DNA of 64,000 bases. Origin: Limosilactobacillus caccae. GTDB lineage: Bacteria > Bacillota > Bacilli > Lactobacillales > Lactobacillaceae. Positions 35,022 through 45,237 of this stretch are shown here, in pieces. The notes beneath the pieces are model-generated. The model made no database searches, was not told where the DNA came from, and saw only the letters and a program-made list of their open reading frames with translations. Position 1 is the stretch's first letter, and each line of letters starts with the position of its first letter. The stretch spans positions 496,001 through 560,000 of the forward strand of contig NZ_FTOY01000010.1 of NCBI RefSeq assembly GCF_900156885.1. Reading direction: 5' to 3'. The position numbers and the translations under genes were made by a program.

Positions 35022-35321
35022 ATGCAACGGTCATTGTACGAGATGGATATTGAGAATAGCATTGCGCTGGCTAAGGAGCAAGGGTTAAGCCAAGGATTAG
35101 AAAAAGGATTAAGTCAAGGTAAGGCTGCTGGAATTAAAGAAGGTCGAGCAGCCGGTATCGAAGAAGGCTTAAGCCAAGGCAAACCTAAGACTGAACGACA
35201 AATAATCCAAAAGCTAATCAATGGCGGAAAGTCTCGCGAAGAAGTCATTAACTTTATGGAACAAATCCTCGAGCTTTCACCAGCCCAAGCTGAGAAATAC
35301 TATCAAAAGTTAACCCGATAA
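35022..35321 (+). CDS. Stand-alone RpnS-like protein, copy 4
   Basis: A 99-aa protein with the shared N-terminus, two repeat units and a C-terminus of the same type as the nuclease gene's own tail (ERQIIQKLINGGKSREEVINFMEQILEL, then AEKYYQKLTR). It is thus nearly a free copy of the parental short product and the best candidate for neutralising the nuclease in trans. It has GGAGGAGA before its ATG. Confidence 0.8.
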   Translation: MQRSLYEMDIENSIALAKEQGLSQGLEKGLSQGKAAGIKEGRAAGIEEGLSQGKPKTERQIIQKLINGGKSREEVINFMEQILELSPAQAEKYYQKLTR

Positions 35322-35344
35322 CGCCCCGCTTGGTTGATTAAGGC

Positions 35345-35515
35345 CAGCAATATGTGTACGAGATGGATATTAAAACAGCATCGTGCCGGCAACGAATCAG
35401 GGATTAAAGAGGATTCGTAATCTGGCGCAAGCCTTAACTGGAAATAGGCTGCCCGCTGCGACCATTCACCAAGACCCGCTACCAGCCTTCCAGCGAAGTC
35501 GCTGCATCATATATC
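35345..35515 (+). pseudogene. Decayed fifth RpnS-like copy
   Basis: TGTACGAGATGGATATT at about 35355-35371 is identical to codons 6-11 of the intact copies, but the start and ribosome binding site are gone. Further on, a frame reading roughly IRNLAQALTGNR...AATIHQDPL resembles the copy-2 C-terminus (IHNLIYSLERLG...KATIKQNLM). The frame is broken, so this is a remnant. Confidence 0.65.
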
Positions 35516-35572
35516 CACATTAACTAGGAAGCAATTCCAGCTTCCCGTTCATAAAACAGAATCTTACCCAAT

Positions 35573-35617
35573 AAGCCTTCCCTTTTGCCACGCGTAGTGT
35601 TCAAAAAGGGAAGGCTT
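35573..35617 (+). terminator. Intrinsic terminator after the Rpn array
   Basis: AAGCCTTCCCTTTT (35573-35586) pairs with AAAAGGGAAGGCTT (35604-35617), followed by TTATC. It is the first strong terminator after the nuclease gene, so the whole array may be one transcript. Confidence 0.88.
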
Positions 35618-36126
35618 TTATCGAGTCATTAATCAAATTTAGCAATCAGCGCCAATTCCGCTCGGGAAAGCGAGATATAAATTAACTAATAGAAACGCTG
35701 CGAAAGCCTAGCGAACCGTGCTTAGCCACCATAAATACCCGTTTGATAGGAGCTTGGTTAATGAATAAGGTGATACAACTTTTGCGCTAACTCATTTGAT
35801 TACGGCAAGTCAGGTTAGCAAAATTAATCACTCTCTAAAGTAGCTTTAAATGCCGTCAAAGCGCGGTGTAGGCAGAGTTATGCTTGTCCGCGGTTTACAA
35901 TTATTCCGCCGTGATTCATTAATCAGTAGTTATCCTTTTACATACATATGAAAAAAGTTTCATGTGAAATAAAAAAATTAATACCAGCGAAATGCTGGTG
36001 TAACAGTACTTTGCGACTTTTCTTGTTATTAACCAATTGTAAGTGCCAACCGATGGGGGTATCCTTTCTCTTGTAAGATATAAATCTATTTTTATAGTGC
36101 AATGCACTAAAGGGGGACAATTTAAT
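35618..36126. other. Leader and intergenic region of the first giant adhesin
   Basis: I find no supportable gene in these 500 bp. The region contains a compact hairpin ACCAGC-GAAAT-GCTGGT at about 35983-35999 and a palindrome ATGAAA/TTTCAT at about 35948-35963. It becomes AT-rich toward the adhesin start and most likely holds its promoter and a long 5' leader. Confidence 0.5.
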
Positions 36127-39100
36127 ATGTTATCGAAAAACAATCGGCAAGAACAGTTTCGGAAGCAAGAGCCTAAGAAACAACGTTTTGCCATCAAGAA
36201 GTTAACTGTAGGGGTCGCTTCTGTATTAATCGGATTCACGTTTATGGGATTGAACGCATCCGCAAGTGCTGATGAAACACCGTCTGCTCCAGCTGAAACA
36301 GCTACGGGTAATGGCACAGCTAATAGTGAAAACAAGGCTGTTTTGCCAAGTACTAATGATGCTAATGCTAATCAGCAAACTCCTCAAACGGGGGCTGCTG
36401 ATGCTAATAAGCAAGCTGATGTTGCATCACCAGCAAGTGACAAGTACATCGCGATGAACGAAAACGGTGGACAGACAGATGGTGTTAAGCAAGACGAAAC
36501 ACCATCTGTTGATGCGGTAAATAACCAGGCACCAGCTAGTTCAGAAAATCAAAAGGCAACTGAACCAGCTGTCTCAGATCAAAGTGCTGCAGAACAAGTA
36601 ACACTTGATCAGGTTACCAAAGATATTCAAGATCTTGAGGCTAAAGCAAACACAATGACTGATGCTGATCGTGAAGCAGCGATGAGCGCACTTCAAGATA
36701 AAATGAGCAAGCTTAGTCCTGATGCTCAGGCAATGTTAAGTCATGTTAATTTATTAGCAGGTGAGCCAGCAACTCAAGCGGGTATTGGTGGCAATCTGTA
36801 TAATGTTGAAAATGGTGTTGCTACTATTGATGGCTATTATGGGTTAAGTAAAGCTATTGTTAATAAGGATGTTAATAAGATTGTTTTAACTAGTGATATT
36901 GATTTGGCTAATATGACTAGTGAGCAAGCTGATGCACCTAAGGGCCTTTGGACCGGTGGTACAACGGGTAACTTTAAAGGTTCAGGATTAGCACAATGGG
37001 AACTCGGAGCTGGTAATCATAAAGCTCTAGAAAGTAATTATAAATGGTCTGAGGGACTAGCACGGACTTTAACAATTGATGGACAAAACCATAAATTGAA
37101 TATGGGTAATTGGTATATTGGATTGTATAATCCTAATTATACGAATGCCAAGGGTCCATGGAATATTACTTTTGAAAACTTTGATGAAATAGTATCGAAA
37201 GGGACTTCACCAGTATACTTAGCCGGTGGAATTAACGGTGTTAGTTCTGAAAATGCAGCTAAGAGTTCTATTGCCTTTAATAACATTAAAAACATTAATA
37301 TTACTGATGGATCTTTAGCAGAGAGTGGAATGAATGTAACGCTCGGGTCTAACAATGGTACAGTAGTTACATTGAGTGGCAATGGATCGTTTATCAAGAA
37401 TGCAAACACCGTTAATGTAGCAAATATTCTTAAAGGCTCACAGGTGGCAAAGGGCGACTTTGTTTCTGGTGTTGCTAACGGCTTAACTGTAAATGACGTT
37501 AACGTTGATGTTCCTGAAGGTAATTTTGCTATTAACGTAAATGGTGACGTTATTGTAGATGGCTCTACTATTAATGCTAAGGCTGGGATTGCTAATGTAA
37601 AAGGAGCAACTTCAGCAAAACCAGGTGAACAACAGACTGGTAATGTTACTATTAATCAGTCCAACGTTACTACGACTAATGGTGACTTTGCTACTAATAT
37701 TTCTGGTATAACAAATATTAACAGCGTTGATGCTACAATCAATAACGGTAGCTTAGTTGATACACAAAATAAAGTTAACTTCAGTGGAAATAACACTATC
37801 AATAATATTAATAATAGTATTGAGTATGAGACGGTTCGTGCAGGTCATGTTGCCTTTGAGGAAGGTTCAACTACTACAATCAGTATGACTAATACTGGTA
37901 AAACGGCAGGAAGCCAAAAGGGTAATATGATTAAGACAACCCAGGAAGACACTGATACTGAAAAGGCTGTTAATATTGCCAAAGGTGCTACTGTTAATTT
38001 GAATGGTAAAAGTACCGATGTTCGTGGTATTGTCACTAAATTAACAACAGGTGGTACTCCAAAGCAAGCTACTTATGGCTCAGTAAATGTTGACGGTACT
38101 TTAAATGAAGATTTAGCTGATGGTAATTCAAGTGCTATCCAAGCTGAAAACCTATACATCAATAAATCCGGTAAGGTAAATATTAAAACAGCACAGGATA
38201 ACCAAGGCGATGGAAACGGTGAATGGGCATGGACTAATGCAACTTATACTACCCAAGGTTGGCACTTTGCTCCGATTACTTTAGGTGCAGGTCGGAGTTA
38301 TCAACTTGCTTCAGGTGCAAATAATATCCCATCAACCTTAAAAGTTGATGGTTCGCTAGTTGTAAACCGTCAAGTTACTAACAAGGATAAAAGAGCGTTC
38401 TCACCATTAATCTCTTATGGTAATGCATCTGCTGGTAGTGAGAAGAATGTTTTTACTTTTGAAGTTGGTGACGGTGCTGTCTTAGACCTCCAAGATAATT
38501 CGCAAAACTCATTTGTTAATGCAAATATTACTAATGTTAACAACTCAATTGCGTGGGTTGGGCCTCGTAATGAAGTAAGTATTTTTGGTTTAATTCAGAT
38601 GAATGGTACCAGTACTAAGAACCAAATTATTTTTACTAACCCAGCATATGTGAACTTACAACGTACAGGTTCACAAAGAGGTTCCTTGATTCGTGAAGAA
38701 GGTATAAAGCAAAACCAAGTTATAATTAACGGTATTCCACAAAATGGTACTCCATTGGCACAGTGGAATGGTCAGAATGCAACTGAAAAGCCAGATGAAG
38801 CTTGGTTTATTAAGAGTTTACAAACTCAATCAGCTGGTGGTGACTACTACAGTAATTTCTTACCAGCAGGTGCTACCTTAGGTGACAAGAATACTATATA
38901 CTTTAATGGCGATGGCTTCTTAAAGTCGGATTATTGGAATAAACCATTGTCGCAAGCTAACGCGGAAGCACAACTTGCTCCATTCGAAGGTAAAGACTAC
39001 GAATACAAGAATGGGTCATACACTGGTGACTCAATGGGTGGTGTAAAGGCTAGTCGTTTAGCTCAATTTACTAATGACTTTAGTTGGTCCGCACCGCGCC

Positions 39101-42100
39101 GTGTATCATTTGGTCAAAAGGTTACAGACCATGGTGTTCAATTAGAAGAATCAACTCTTTACAATCCAAACGCTAAGACTATTAAAACTACAGTTGATAA
39201 GCGAGTAACCGACTTTACGCCAAAAGATGGTATTGAAAACTTATCTAAGTTTGATGGTACAACTGTTGATAATGATGCTATAGATAGTAATGGTAAGAAG
39301 ATTGTTAATTGGAGCAAGTCTTCATGGGGGATTGACTGGGATACTACGGACTTTAATAAAGACGGTAAGGCTAAATCAGTTGATGCACAAGGCAATGTAA
39401 CTTATGTTGATCCAACGGAAGCTCAAACCAATGTTTACAATCAACTTAAGTATATGGATGGGCTCCAACCTAAGTTAAATGCCGATGGTACCTTAGCAGA
39501 ATCACCTGCAAGCTATGAAGTTACAAGTGCTGACGGTAAGAAGACTACTGTGATGAACGGACGCGTGGCTACTATTGTTTACAACGATGGCTCAGCTGAT
39601 TATGTTGTAATTCCATTTAACGTTGTAGATCATTTCCAAAATGAAGAACATGAACCAAGCTACAAGCAAGTTGACGCCACTGTTGGTGAACCCGTTCCTG
39701 ATCCAGTAACTTGGACTAACTCAGAAGGTGCAACAGATCCAACTGGTCTTAAGGATGTTTCAACTACTGTAAATTGGATTACTCCTAATAAAGATGATAA
39801 TGGCAACTTCAATGGTGACCTTACCGTTACACCAACTACAGATGTAACACCTGGTACGTACACTGTTCCGGTAACAATTACTTACGCAGATGGTTCAAAG
39901 GATACTACGCAAGCAACAGTAGTTGTAACAGGGGATACAAATGGTGAAAGTCATCACACTTACTACGGAGACCAATCCACTGTAAGTTTTGTTGGTGATC
40001 CGCGGACTCTCCATAAGACTACTAACGACAGTTACCCAACAGCTGCTGCTCACCACTTTGATACTATTACTTACCAAGATGGTTACAACCACGAAACTAA
40101 GCAATATGAAGGTGCTAAGGTAGTTTATACTTGGAACGAAGCAAATCAGGATTATGAAGCTAAAACTGATAATGGTGTAAAGACGCTTAAGAGTACTGAC
40201 ATCACTTATGTATGGCAAACCAATGACAATGGTGTTGAAGTGCCAAATACTAATTGGAATACCATTCAGAGTGATGGTCACCCAGCTACTACCGCTTCAA
40301 CTGATCACAATAGTGAACTAGAGAAGACTCAAACTAATCAAAGCTTGCCAGGTAACTCCAGATACCGTATCAACTTCAGCTTGACTGATGCTGCTGCTAG
40401 TGCACTTGGCTTAACACCTAACTACAAGTCATGGGTCAACGCATTCTACGACTTCATGGGTGCCGAAGCTCAAAAGGATGCTAAAGTCACAGTTAATGGT
40501 CAAAATGGTATTGATAACTTTAGTCAAGACCAGTTCAAGTCCATCATTAACCACACTCACTTAGACAGCTTGCCAGCTGACCAAGAGGTTACTGGTTACA
40601 GTTGGGCAACTAAACCAACACCTGAAAATGGTGCTTTGAAGGCTGATAAGGATGGTAATGTTGCTGTTGTTAAGATTACCTTTAAGGATAAGACAAATGG
40701 TGAAAACAACTACTTGAACATTGCCATTCCAGCCAATGCTAATGTAATTGATTACCACAACGATGCGAGCCAGTACAACGCACAATACGCTGGTACTGAT
40801 GTAAAGCAAGGCGAAACTAAGACAGTTTCACCTACGTTGGTTGACGGTAAGGGTAATGCAGCTCCAACTGATGTAACTGCCACTTACAAGGCAACTAACG
40901 ATACTCCAACATGGGTAACTGTTGCTAACGACGGTACCCTTACATTGAAGCCAACAACGGATACCGAGGTTGGTGCTTACAACATCCCAGTTGAAGTAAC
41001 TTACAAGGACGGTAGCGTGGAAACTGTTACAGCTCCAGTATTTGTTACTGACGCAAACGGTGACCAAACCGTAACTTGGGGTGACAACGGTGCTATCGTA
41101 ACTACTGTTGATGGTTCAAAGGCTAAGGCTCACGAAACTTCAGACGTTACGCAAACTGTTCCGGTTAGTGATGTTACTGTAACTGCTAATGCATACTCAT
41201 TCGACAAGGATGGCAAGCTCTCAACTACAGCAACACCTGTAACTGTTGATCCTGCAACTGTATCTTGGAAGACTGCGCCAGACACGGTTGTTCCAACTGC
41301 AACTGCTGCTGGTAAGACGATTGACAATAATCAAGTTGTCGTTGACTTCACCAACAATGACGCTGCTAAGAATGTCCTTGGTTCGAAGAATGGTAAGGTA
41401 ACTACTAACTCATTCACGATTACCGCAAAGGGTGCCGGTGCGAAGGCTGATGTTAAGACTCCAGCTACGGTTATCGAAGGCAGCACCACTGTTACTGACG
41501 AACAATTTGCTCAATTAGTAGATAACAACATCCCAACTGAACAAATTGCTTCTAAGACTTGGGCAACTGCACCTGAAAACGGCAAGGACGCAATGATCGT
41601 TATCACCTTCAAGGACCAAACTAATGGCAAGCCAACTTACTTGAACATCGAAATTGCTGGTAAGAACATTAATGTTGTTCCAGCAGACCAAGCTAAGGAT
41701 GCCGACAAGTACACGCCAACTTACAAGACTGTTGATGGTAAGCCAGGTCAAACTATCACTATTCCAGCACCAACATTTACTGATAACAATGGTAAGCCAG
41801 CAACTGCGCCAGAAGGCACTACTTACGTTGCAGGTCCAAAGGCTCCAGAAGGCGTAACAGTAAACCCAACAACTGGTGAGATTACTTACACTGTCCCAGC
41901 CGATGCAACTCCAGGTCAATCAATTGCAATCCCAGTAACGGTAAACTACCCAGACAAGAGTAGTGAACCGGCAACTGCAACTGTGAAGGTCACTGCGCCA
42001 GAAGAAACTAAGACTGATGCCGAGGCATACACACCAGCTTATCCATCAGTATCAACTACTGTAAATCACTCAGCAACCTCAACACCTACATTCACTGGCG

Positions 42101-45100
42101 AGGATGGCAAGCCTGCTACTAATGTTCCTGTTAAGAGTTATGAGTTAGGTGATGTTAAGCCTGAGGTTGCTGCATCAATTGATCCAACAACTGGTGTAAT
42201 AACAGTAAACCCAACTGCTAAGGGTGACTATGAAGTTCCTGTAACAATTACTTACAATGACGGCAGTCAAGATAATGTTGTTGTTAGTGTTCATGTTACT
42301 AACGGTACACGGGTAATCAACCCAGGTGACAAAGACGCAACTGATGACATGTTTACTAACCCAACGCGGACAATCACTCGGAACATACCAGGCGCTAAAG
42401 CTGTCACTGATACGCAAACTGTTCACTTTGTTCGGACAAAGACAGTTGATGCTGTAACGGGTGAAACTATTAGCTTTGGTAACTGGACGTTGCAAAGTGG
42501 TTCTCCAGCTGATTGGCCACAATACGACATTCCGCAAATTGACAACTATGTTTCTGAGATTGCGGGGGTTAAGACAACCCAAATTCCTGCTCAAGAAGGA
42601 ATTACGGCCGATACTGAAAACGTAACCTACGTCGTAAACTACACTGACGTCATCAAGACGATCACGCCAGGGACAACTAACCCAACTGAAAACCCTGACA
42701 TGTTTGCTAACCCAACACGGACAATCCATGTAACTAACCCTGATGGTACTACTAAGGATATTAAGCAAACAGTTAACTTCGTACGGACGAAGACGATTGA
42801 TGCAGCTACTAACCAAGTAATTTCTTATGGTAAATGGCAATTAGCTGACGGTTCAGATGCTAACTGGGCAGAATACGATGTTCCACAACTTGCTAACTAC
42901 GAGTCTGAAGTTGATGGTGTAAAGGCAACAAGTGTTGCTGCTAATAACGCAGTTAATGCTGAAACTGCTGATACAACGGTTAACGTAACCTACGTTGATG
43001 GTGTAAAGACGATCAACCCAGGTGACAAGGACGCAACTGATGACATGGCTAAGACAGTTAGTCGGACAATCATCGTTGTTAACCCATTGACTGGTAAGAG
43101 TGATAGCACTGTCCAAAGCGTATCATTCGTTCGGTCTAAGACGGTTGATGCTGTCACTAACGAAACGTTAAGCTACGGTGCTTGGGAACTTGCTAAGGGT
43201 TCTGCAGACTCATGGGCAGAATTCACTGCTCCAGAATTTGCCGGCTACGTTGCAAGTCAAGCCAAGGTTGATGCACAAGCTGTTACTGCGGACACGAAGG
43301 ACGCAACTGTAACGATCAACTACGCACCAACTGATGCTACCCAGTATGCTCCATCATACCCAGAAGTAGTAACAACTCCAGGTAAGACAACTACTACCGA
43401 TGTTACTTACAATGGTGACAAGCCTGCTGCCGGTGATGTAACTTACAAGATTACTGACGGTGCAAATGTACCAAGTTGGGTAAATGTTGACCCATCAACT
43501 GGTACCATCACTACAACGGTTCCAGCAGATTCTACTACCCAAGTAATCACAGTTCCTGTAACTGTAACTTACACGGATGGTACTACTGATCAAACCACAG
43601 CAACCATTGTTGTGGTTGCCCCTAAGGACCACGTTGATAGCCCAACTGATCCAAAGGATACGATCAAGGATCCAGAAAACTTGCCAGATGGCACTACCGT
43701 AACGTGGAAGCCAGGTGAAGAACCAGATCCAACTAAGAAGGGTGATCAACCAACAACTGTTGTAGTCACTGTTCCAGGTCAAGATCCAATCGAAGTGCCT
43801 ACTACTGTTAACTACGGTGACCCAACCGACGCTGACAAGTACACTCCAGAAGGTCAACCAGTAAAGACTGTTGAAGGAAATGTTCCAGATGCTAAGGAAG
43901 GTATCAAGAACATGGACGACCTTCCAGCCGGCACGACTGCAACTTGGACTAACCCAGACCAAGTTAAGGATGACGTCAATAAGCCAGGTACTTACACTGA
44001 AACGATTACGGTTAACTACCCAGACGGTTCTAAGGACAAGGTTGATGTTCAGGTAATTGTCACTACCAAAGTTACTCCAGGTAACACTGACGCTGACAAG
44101 TTCAACCCACAAGCACAACCGGTAACTGTTCCAGAAGGCGGTCAACCAAACGCTGCTGATGGGATTAAGAACAAGGGTGACCTTCCAGAAGGTACTAGTT
44201 ACGACTGGAAGACACCAGTTGACACAACGACGCCAGGTGACAAGACTGCAACGATTGTGGTTACCTACCCAGATGGTTCCAAGGATGAAGTTGAAACGAC
44301 TGTCCACGTAACCAGCCAGGCAGAAGCTAACGAACCACAAGGTCAAGACATCACTGTTGACAAGGGTGCCAAGGTTCCTGATGCAGCAACTGCAATCAAG
44401 AACAAGGGCGACCTTCCAAAGGGTACTAAGTACGAATGGAAGACTGCTCCTGACACGAACAAGGTTGGTAAGCAAACTGCTACGGTTGTGGTAACCTACC
44501 CAGACGGCTCACAAGATACTGTTGATGTCACAATCACTGTAACTTCAGACGCTGACAAGTACGAACCACAAACACAACCGATTACTGAACCTACTGGTAA
44601 GGTTCCTGAACCTTCTCAAGGTATCAAGAACTTAGATGACTTGCCAGAAGGTACCAAGGTTGACTGGCTCGATCCTGCTAAGGTTGCCCAAGACGTTCAA
44701 AACGCTGGCGAACATGAAGAAGATGTTGTGGTAACTTACCCAGACGGTTCAAAGGATATCGTTAAGGTAACCATCAACTCCGTAACGCCAAAGGGCCAAG
44801 ACATTACGACCACTGAAGGTGTATTGCCTGACGCCGGTGACGCAATCGCCAACAAGGATCAGATGCCAACTGGTACGACCTACGAATGGTTACAAGAACC
44901 AGATGTAAATACCCCAGGTGACCACACTGGAATCGTTCAAGTAACATTCCCAGATGGTTCAACCTACAACGTTACTGTCACTGTCCATGTTGAAGCTCCA
45001 GCTAACAACAAGGGTGAAGAAAACAGTAACCAAAACACTGGTGCGGTAGCTAACACCAACACTAACGCTAACGTAAAGGCTCCTGCTACTAACAACGGTA

Positions 45101-45237
45101 GCCAAGCTAGTGCTAAGAAGTTGCCACAAACTGGTAACAACGCTTCTAAGGAAACTGCTGTATTAGGCTTAGGCCTTGCTTCATTAGCAAGTCTCTTCGG
45201 CCTCGGTGGTTTGAAGAAGCGTGACACAGACAAATAA
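36127..45237 (+). CDS. Giant LPQTG-anchored adhesin 1 (beta-helix plus Mub/Rib repeats)
   Basis: A 3036-aa cell-wall protein. It has a YSIRK-type signal (KKQRFAIKKLTVGVASVL, residues about 18-37) and a sortase end (KLPQTG, hydrophobic segment, GLKKRDTDK). Between these are an Ala/Asn/Thr-rich stalk (45-215), a large beta-helix/pectate-lyase-like adhesive domain rich in Asn (about 220-1160), Ig-like repeats, three Mub B2-like modules (about 2060-2400; TVHFVRTKTVDAVTGETISFGNW type) and Rib/alpha-like repeats near the C-terminus (about 2490-2960; DADKYTPEGQPV...NYPDGSKD type). ATG 36127 follows AGGGGG (36110-36115); the longer open frame lacks a signal peptide. The likely role is binding of mucus or host glycans. 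Confidence 0.9.
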   Translation: MLSKNNRQEQFRKQEPKKQRFAIKKLTVGVASVLIGFTFMGLNASASADETPSAPAETATGNGTANSENKAVLPSTNDANANQQTPQTGAADANKQADVASPASDKYIAMNENGGQTDGVKQDETPSVDAVNNQAPASSENQKATEPAVSDQSAAEQVTLDQVTKDIQDLEAKANTMTDADREAAMSALQDKMSKLSPDAQAMLSHVNLLAGEPATQAGIGGNLYNVENGVATIDGYYGLSKAIVNKDVNKIVLTSDIDLANMTSEQADAPKGLWTGGTTGNFKGSGLAQWELGAGNHKALESNYKWSEGLARTLTIDGQNHKLNMGNWYIGLYNPNYTNAKGPWNITFENFDEIVSKGTSPVYLAGGINGVSSENAAKSSIAFNNIKNINITDGSLAESGMNVTLGSNNGTVVTLSGNGSFIKNANTVNVANILKGSQVAKGDFVSGVANGLTVNDVNVDVPEGNFAINVNGDVIVDGSTINAKAGIANVKGATSAKPGEQQTGNVTINQSNVTTTNGDFATNISGITNINSVDATINNGSLVDTQNKVNFSGNNTINNINNSIEYETVRAGHVAFEEGSTTTISMTNTGKTAGSQKGNMIKTTQEDTDTEKAVNIAKGATVNLNGKSTDVRGIVTKLTTGGTPKQATYGSVNVDGTLNEDLADGNSSAIQAENLYINKSGKVNIKTAQDNQGDGNGEWAWTNATYTTQGWHFAPITLGAGRSYQLASGANNIPSTLKVDGSLVVNRQVTNKDKRAFSPLISYGNASAGSEKNVFTFEVGDGAVLDLQDNSQNSFVNANITNVNNSIAWVGPRNEVSIFGLIQMNGTSTKNQIIFTNPAYVNLQRTGSQRGSLIREEGIKQNQVIINGIPQNGTPLAQWNGQNATEKPDEAWFIKSLQTQSAGGDYYSNFLPAGATLGDKNTIYFNGDGFLKSDYWNKPLSQANAEAQLAPFEGKDYEYKNGSYTGDSMGGVKASRLAQFTNDFSWSAPRRVSFGQKVTDHGVQLEESTLYNPNAKTIKTTVDKRVTDFTPKDGIENLSKFDGTTVDNDAIDSNGKKIVNWSKSSWGIDWDTTDFNKDGKAKSVDAQGNVTYVDPTEAQTNVYNQLKYMDGLQPKLNADGTLAESPASYEVTSADGKKTTVMNGRVATIVYNDGSADYVVIPFNVVDHFQNEEHEPSYKQVDATVGEPVPDPVTWTNSEGATDPTGLKDVSTTVNWITPNKDDNGNFNGDLTVTPTTDVTPGTYTVPVTITYADGSKDTTQATVVVTGDTNGESHHTYYGDQSTVSFVGDPRTLHKTTNDSYPTAAAHHFDTITYQDGYNHETKQYEGAKVVYTWNEANQDYEAKTDNGVKTLKSTDITYVWQTNDNGVEVPNTNWNTIQSDGHPATTASTDHNSELEKTQTNQSLPGNSRYRINFSLTDAAASALGLTPNYKSWVNAFYDFMGAEAQKDAKVTVNGQNGIDNFSQDQFKSIINHTHLDSLPADQEVTGYSWATKPTPENGALKADKDGNVAVVKITFKDKTNGENNYLNIAIPANANVIDYHNDASQYNAQYAGTDVKQGETKTVSPTLVDGKGNAAPTDVTATYKATNDTPTWVTVANDGTLTLKPTTDTEVGAYNIPVEVTYKDGSVETVTAPVFVTDANGDQTVTWGDNGAIVTTVDGSKAKAHETSDVTQTVPVSDVTVTANAYSFDKDGKLSTTATPVTVDPATVSWKTAPDTVVPTATAAGKTIDNNQVVVDFTNNDAAKNVLGSKNGKVTTNSFTITAKGAGAKADVKTPATVIEGSTTVTDEQFAQLVDNNIPTEQIASKTWATAPENGKDAMIVITFKDQTNGKPTYLNIEIAGKNINVVPADQAKDADKYTPTYKTVDGKPGQTITIPAPTFTDNNGKPATAPEGTTYVAGPKAPEGVTVNPTTGEITYTVPADATPGQSIAIPVTVNYPDKSSEPATATVKVTAPEETKTDAEAYTPAYPSVSTTVNHSATSTPTFTGEDGKPATNVPVKSYELGDVKPEVAASIDPTTGVITVNPTAKGDYEVPVTITYNDGSQDNVVVSVHVTNGTRVINPGDKDATDDMFTNPTRTITRNIPGAKAVTDTQTVHFVRTKTVDAVTGETISFGNWTLQSGSPADWPQYDIPQIDNYVSEIAGVKTTQIPAQEGITADTENVTYVVNYTDVIKTITPGTTNPTENPDMFANPTRTIHVTNPDGTTKDIKQTVNFVRTKTIDAATNQVISYGKWQLADGSDANWAEYDVPQLANYESEVDGVKATSVAANNAVNAETADTTVNVTYVDGVKTINPGDKDATDDMAKTVSRTIIVVNPLTGKSDSTVQSVSFVRSKTVDAVTNETLSYGAWELAKGSADSWAEFTAPEFAGYVASQAKVDAQAVTADTKDATVTINYAPTDATQYAPSYPEVVTTPGKTTTTDVTYNGDKPAAGDVTYKITDGANVPSWVNVDPSTGTITTTVPADSTTQVITVPVTVTYTDGTTDQTTATIVVVAPKDHVDSPTDPKDTIKDPENLPDGTTVTWKPGEEPDPTKKGDQPTTVVVTVPGQDPIEVPTTVNYGDPTDADKYTPEGQPVKTVEGNVPDAKEGIKNMDDLPAGTTATWTNPDQVKDDVNKPGTYTETITVNYPDGSKDKVDVQVIVTTKVTPGNTDADKFNPQAQPVTVPEGGQPNAADGIKNKGDLPEGTSYDWKTPVDTTTPGDKTATIVVTYPDGSKDEVETTVHVTSQAEANEPQGQDITVDKGAKVPDAATAIKNKGDLPKGTKYEWKTAPDTNKVGKQTATVVVTYPDGSQDTVDVTITVTSDADKYEPQTQPITEPTGKVPEPSQGIKNLDDLPEGTKVDWLDPAKVAQDVQNAGEHEEDVVVTYPDGSKDIVKVTINSVTPKGQDITTTEGVLPDAGDAIANKDQMPTGTTYEWLQEPDVNTPGDHTGIVQVTFPDGSTYNVTVTVHVEAPANNKGEENSNQNTGAVANTNTNANVKAPATNNGSQASAKKLPQTGNNASKETAVLGLGLASLASLFGLGGLKKRDTDK
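43620..44995 (+). repeat. Rib/alpha-like repeat block of adhesin 1
   Basis: Five or six repeats of about 75-80 residues share ADKY/F-x-P-x2-Q-P-x-T, a GIKN(K/M)xDLP-x-GT turn, a W, and a closing YPDGSKD strand. The DNA is also similar between units, so recombination could change the copy number and hence the reach of the adhesin. Confidence 0.85.

Larger units (their letters stand above)
33898..35062 (+). repeat. Four direct repeats of the RpnS start cassette
   Basis: A roughly 60-bp block (GAAATGGAGGAGAGAATATA, ATG, and the first 13 codons) recurs almost unchanged at 33898, 34302, 34665 and 35003, spaced 404, 363 and 338 bp apart. Only synonymous-type changes are seen. Parts of a fifth block lie at about 35353. 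Confidence 0.92.

Noticed and set aside
33898-35062. CRISPR-like pattern of direct repeats with spacing
   Set aside because: The repeats are coding, contain a ribosome binding site and start codon, and are 340-400 bp apart. The 36-bp units are contiguous in-frame repeats without unique spacers.
42175-44475. Two long minus-strand frames (221 and 326 codons) within adhesin 1
   Set aside because: They are antisense shadows of the Rib and Mub-like repeats; no start signals and no recognisable protein features.
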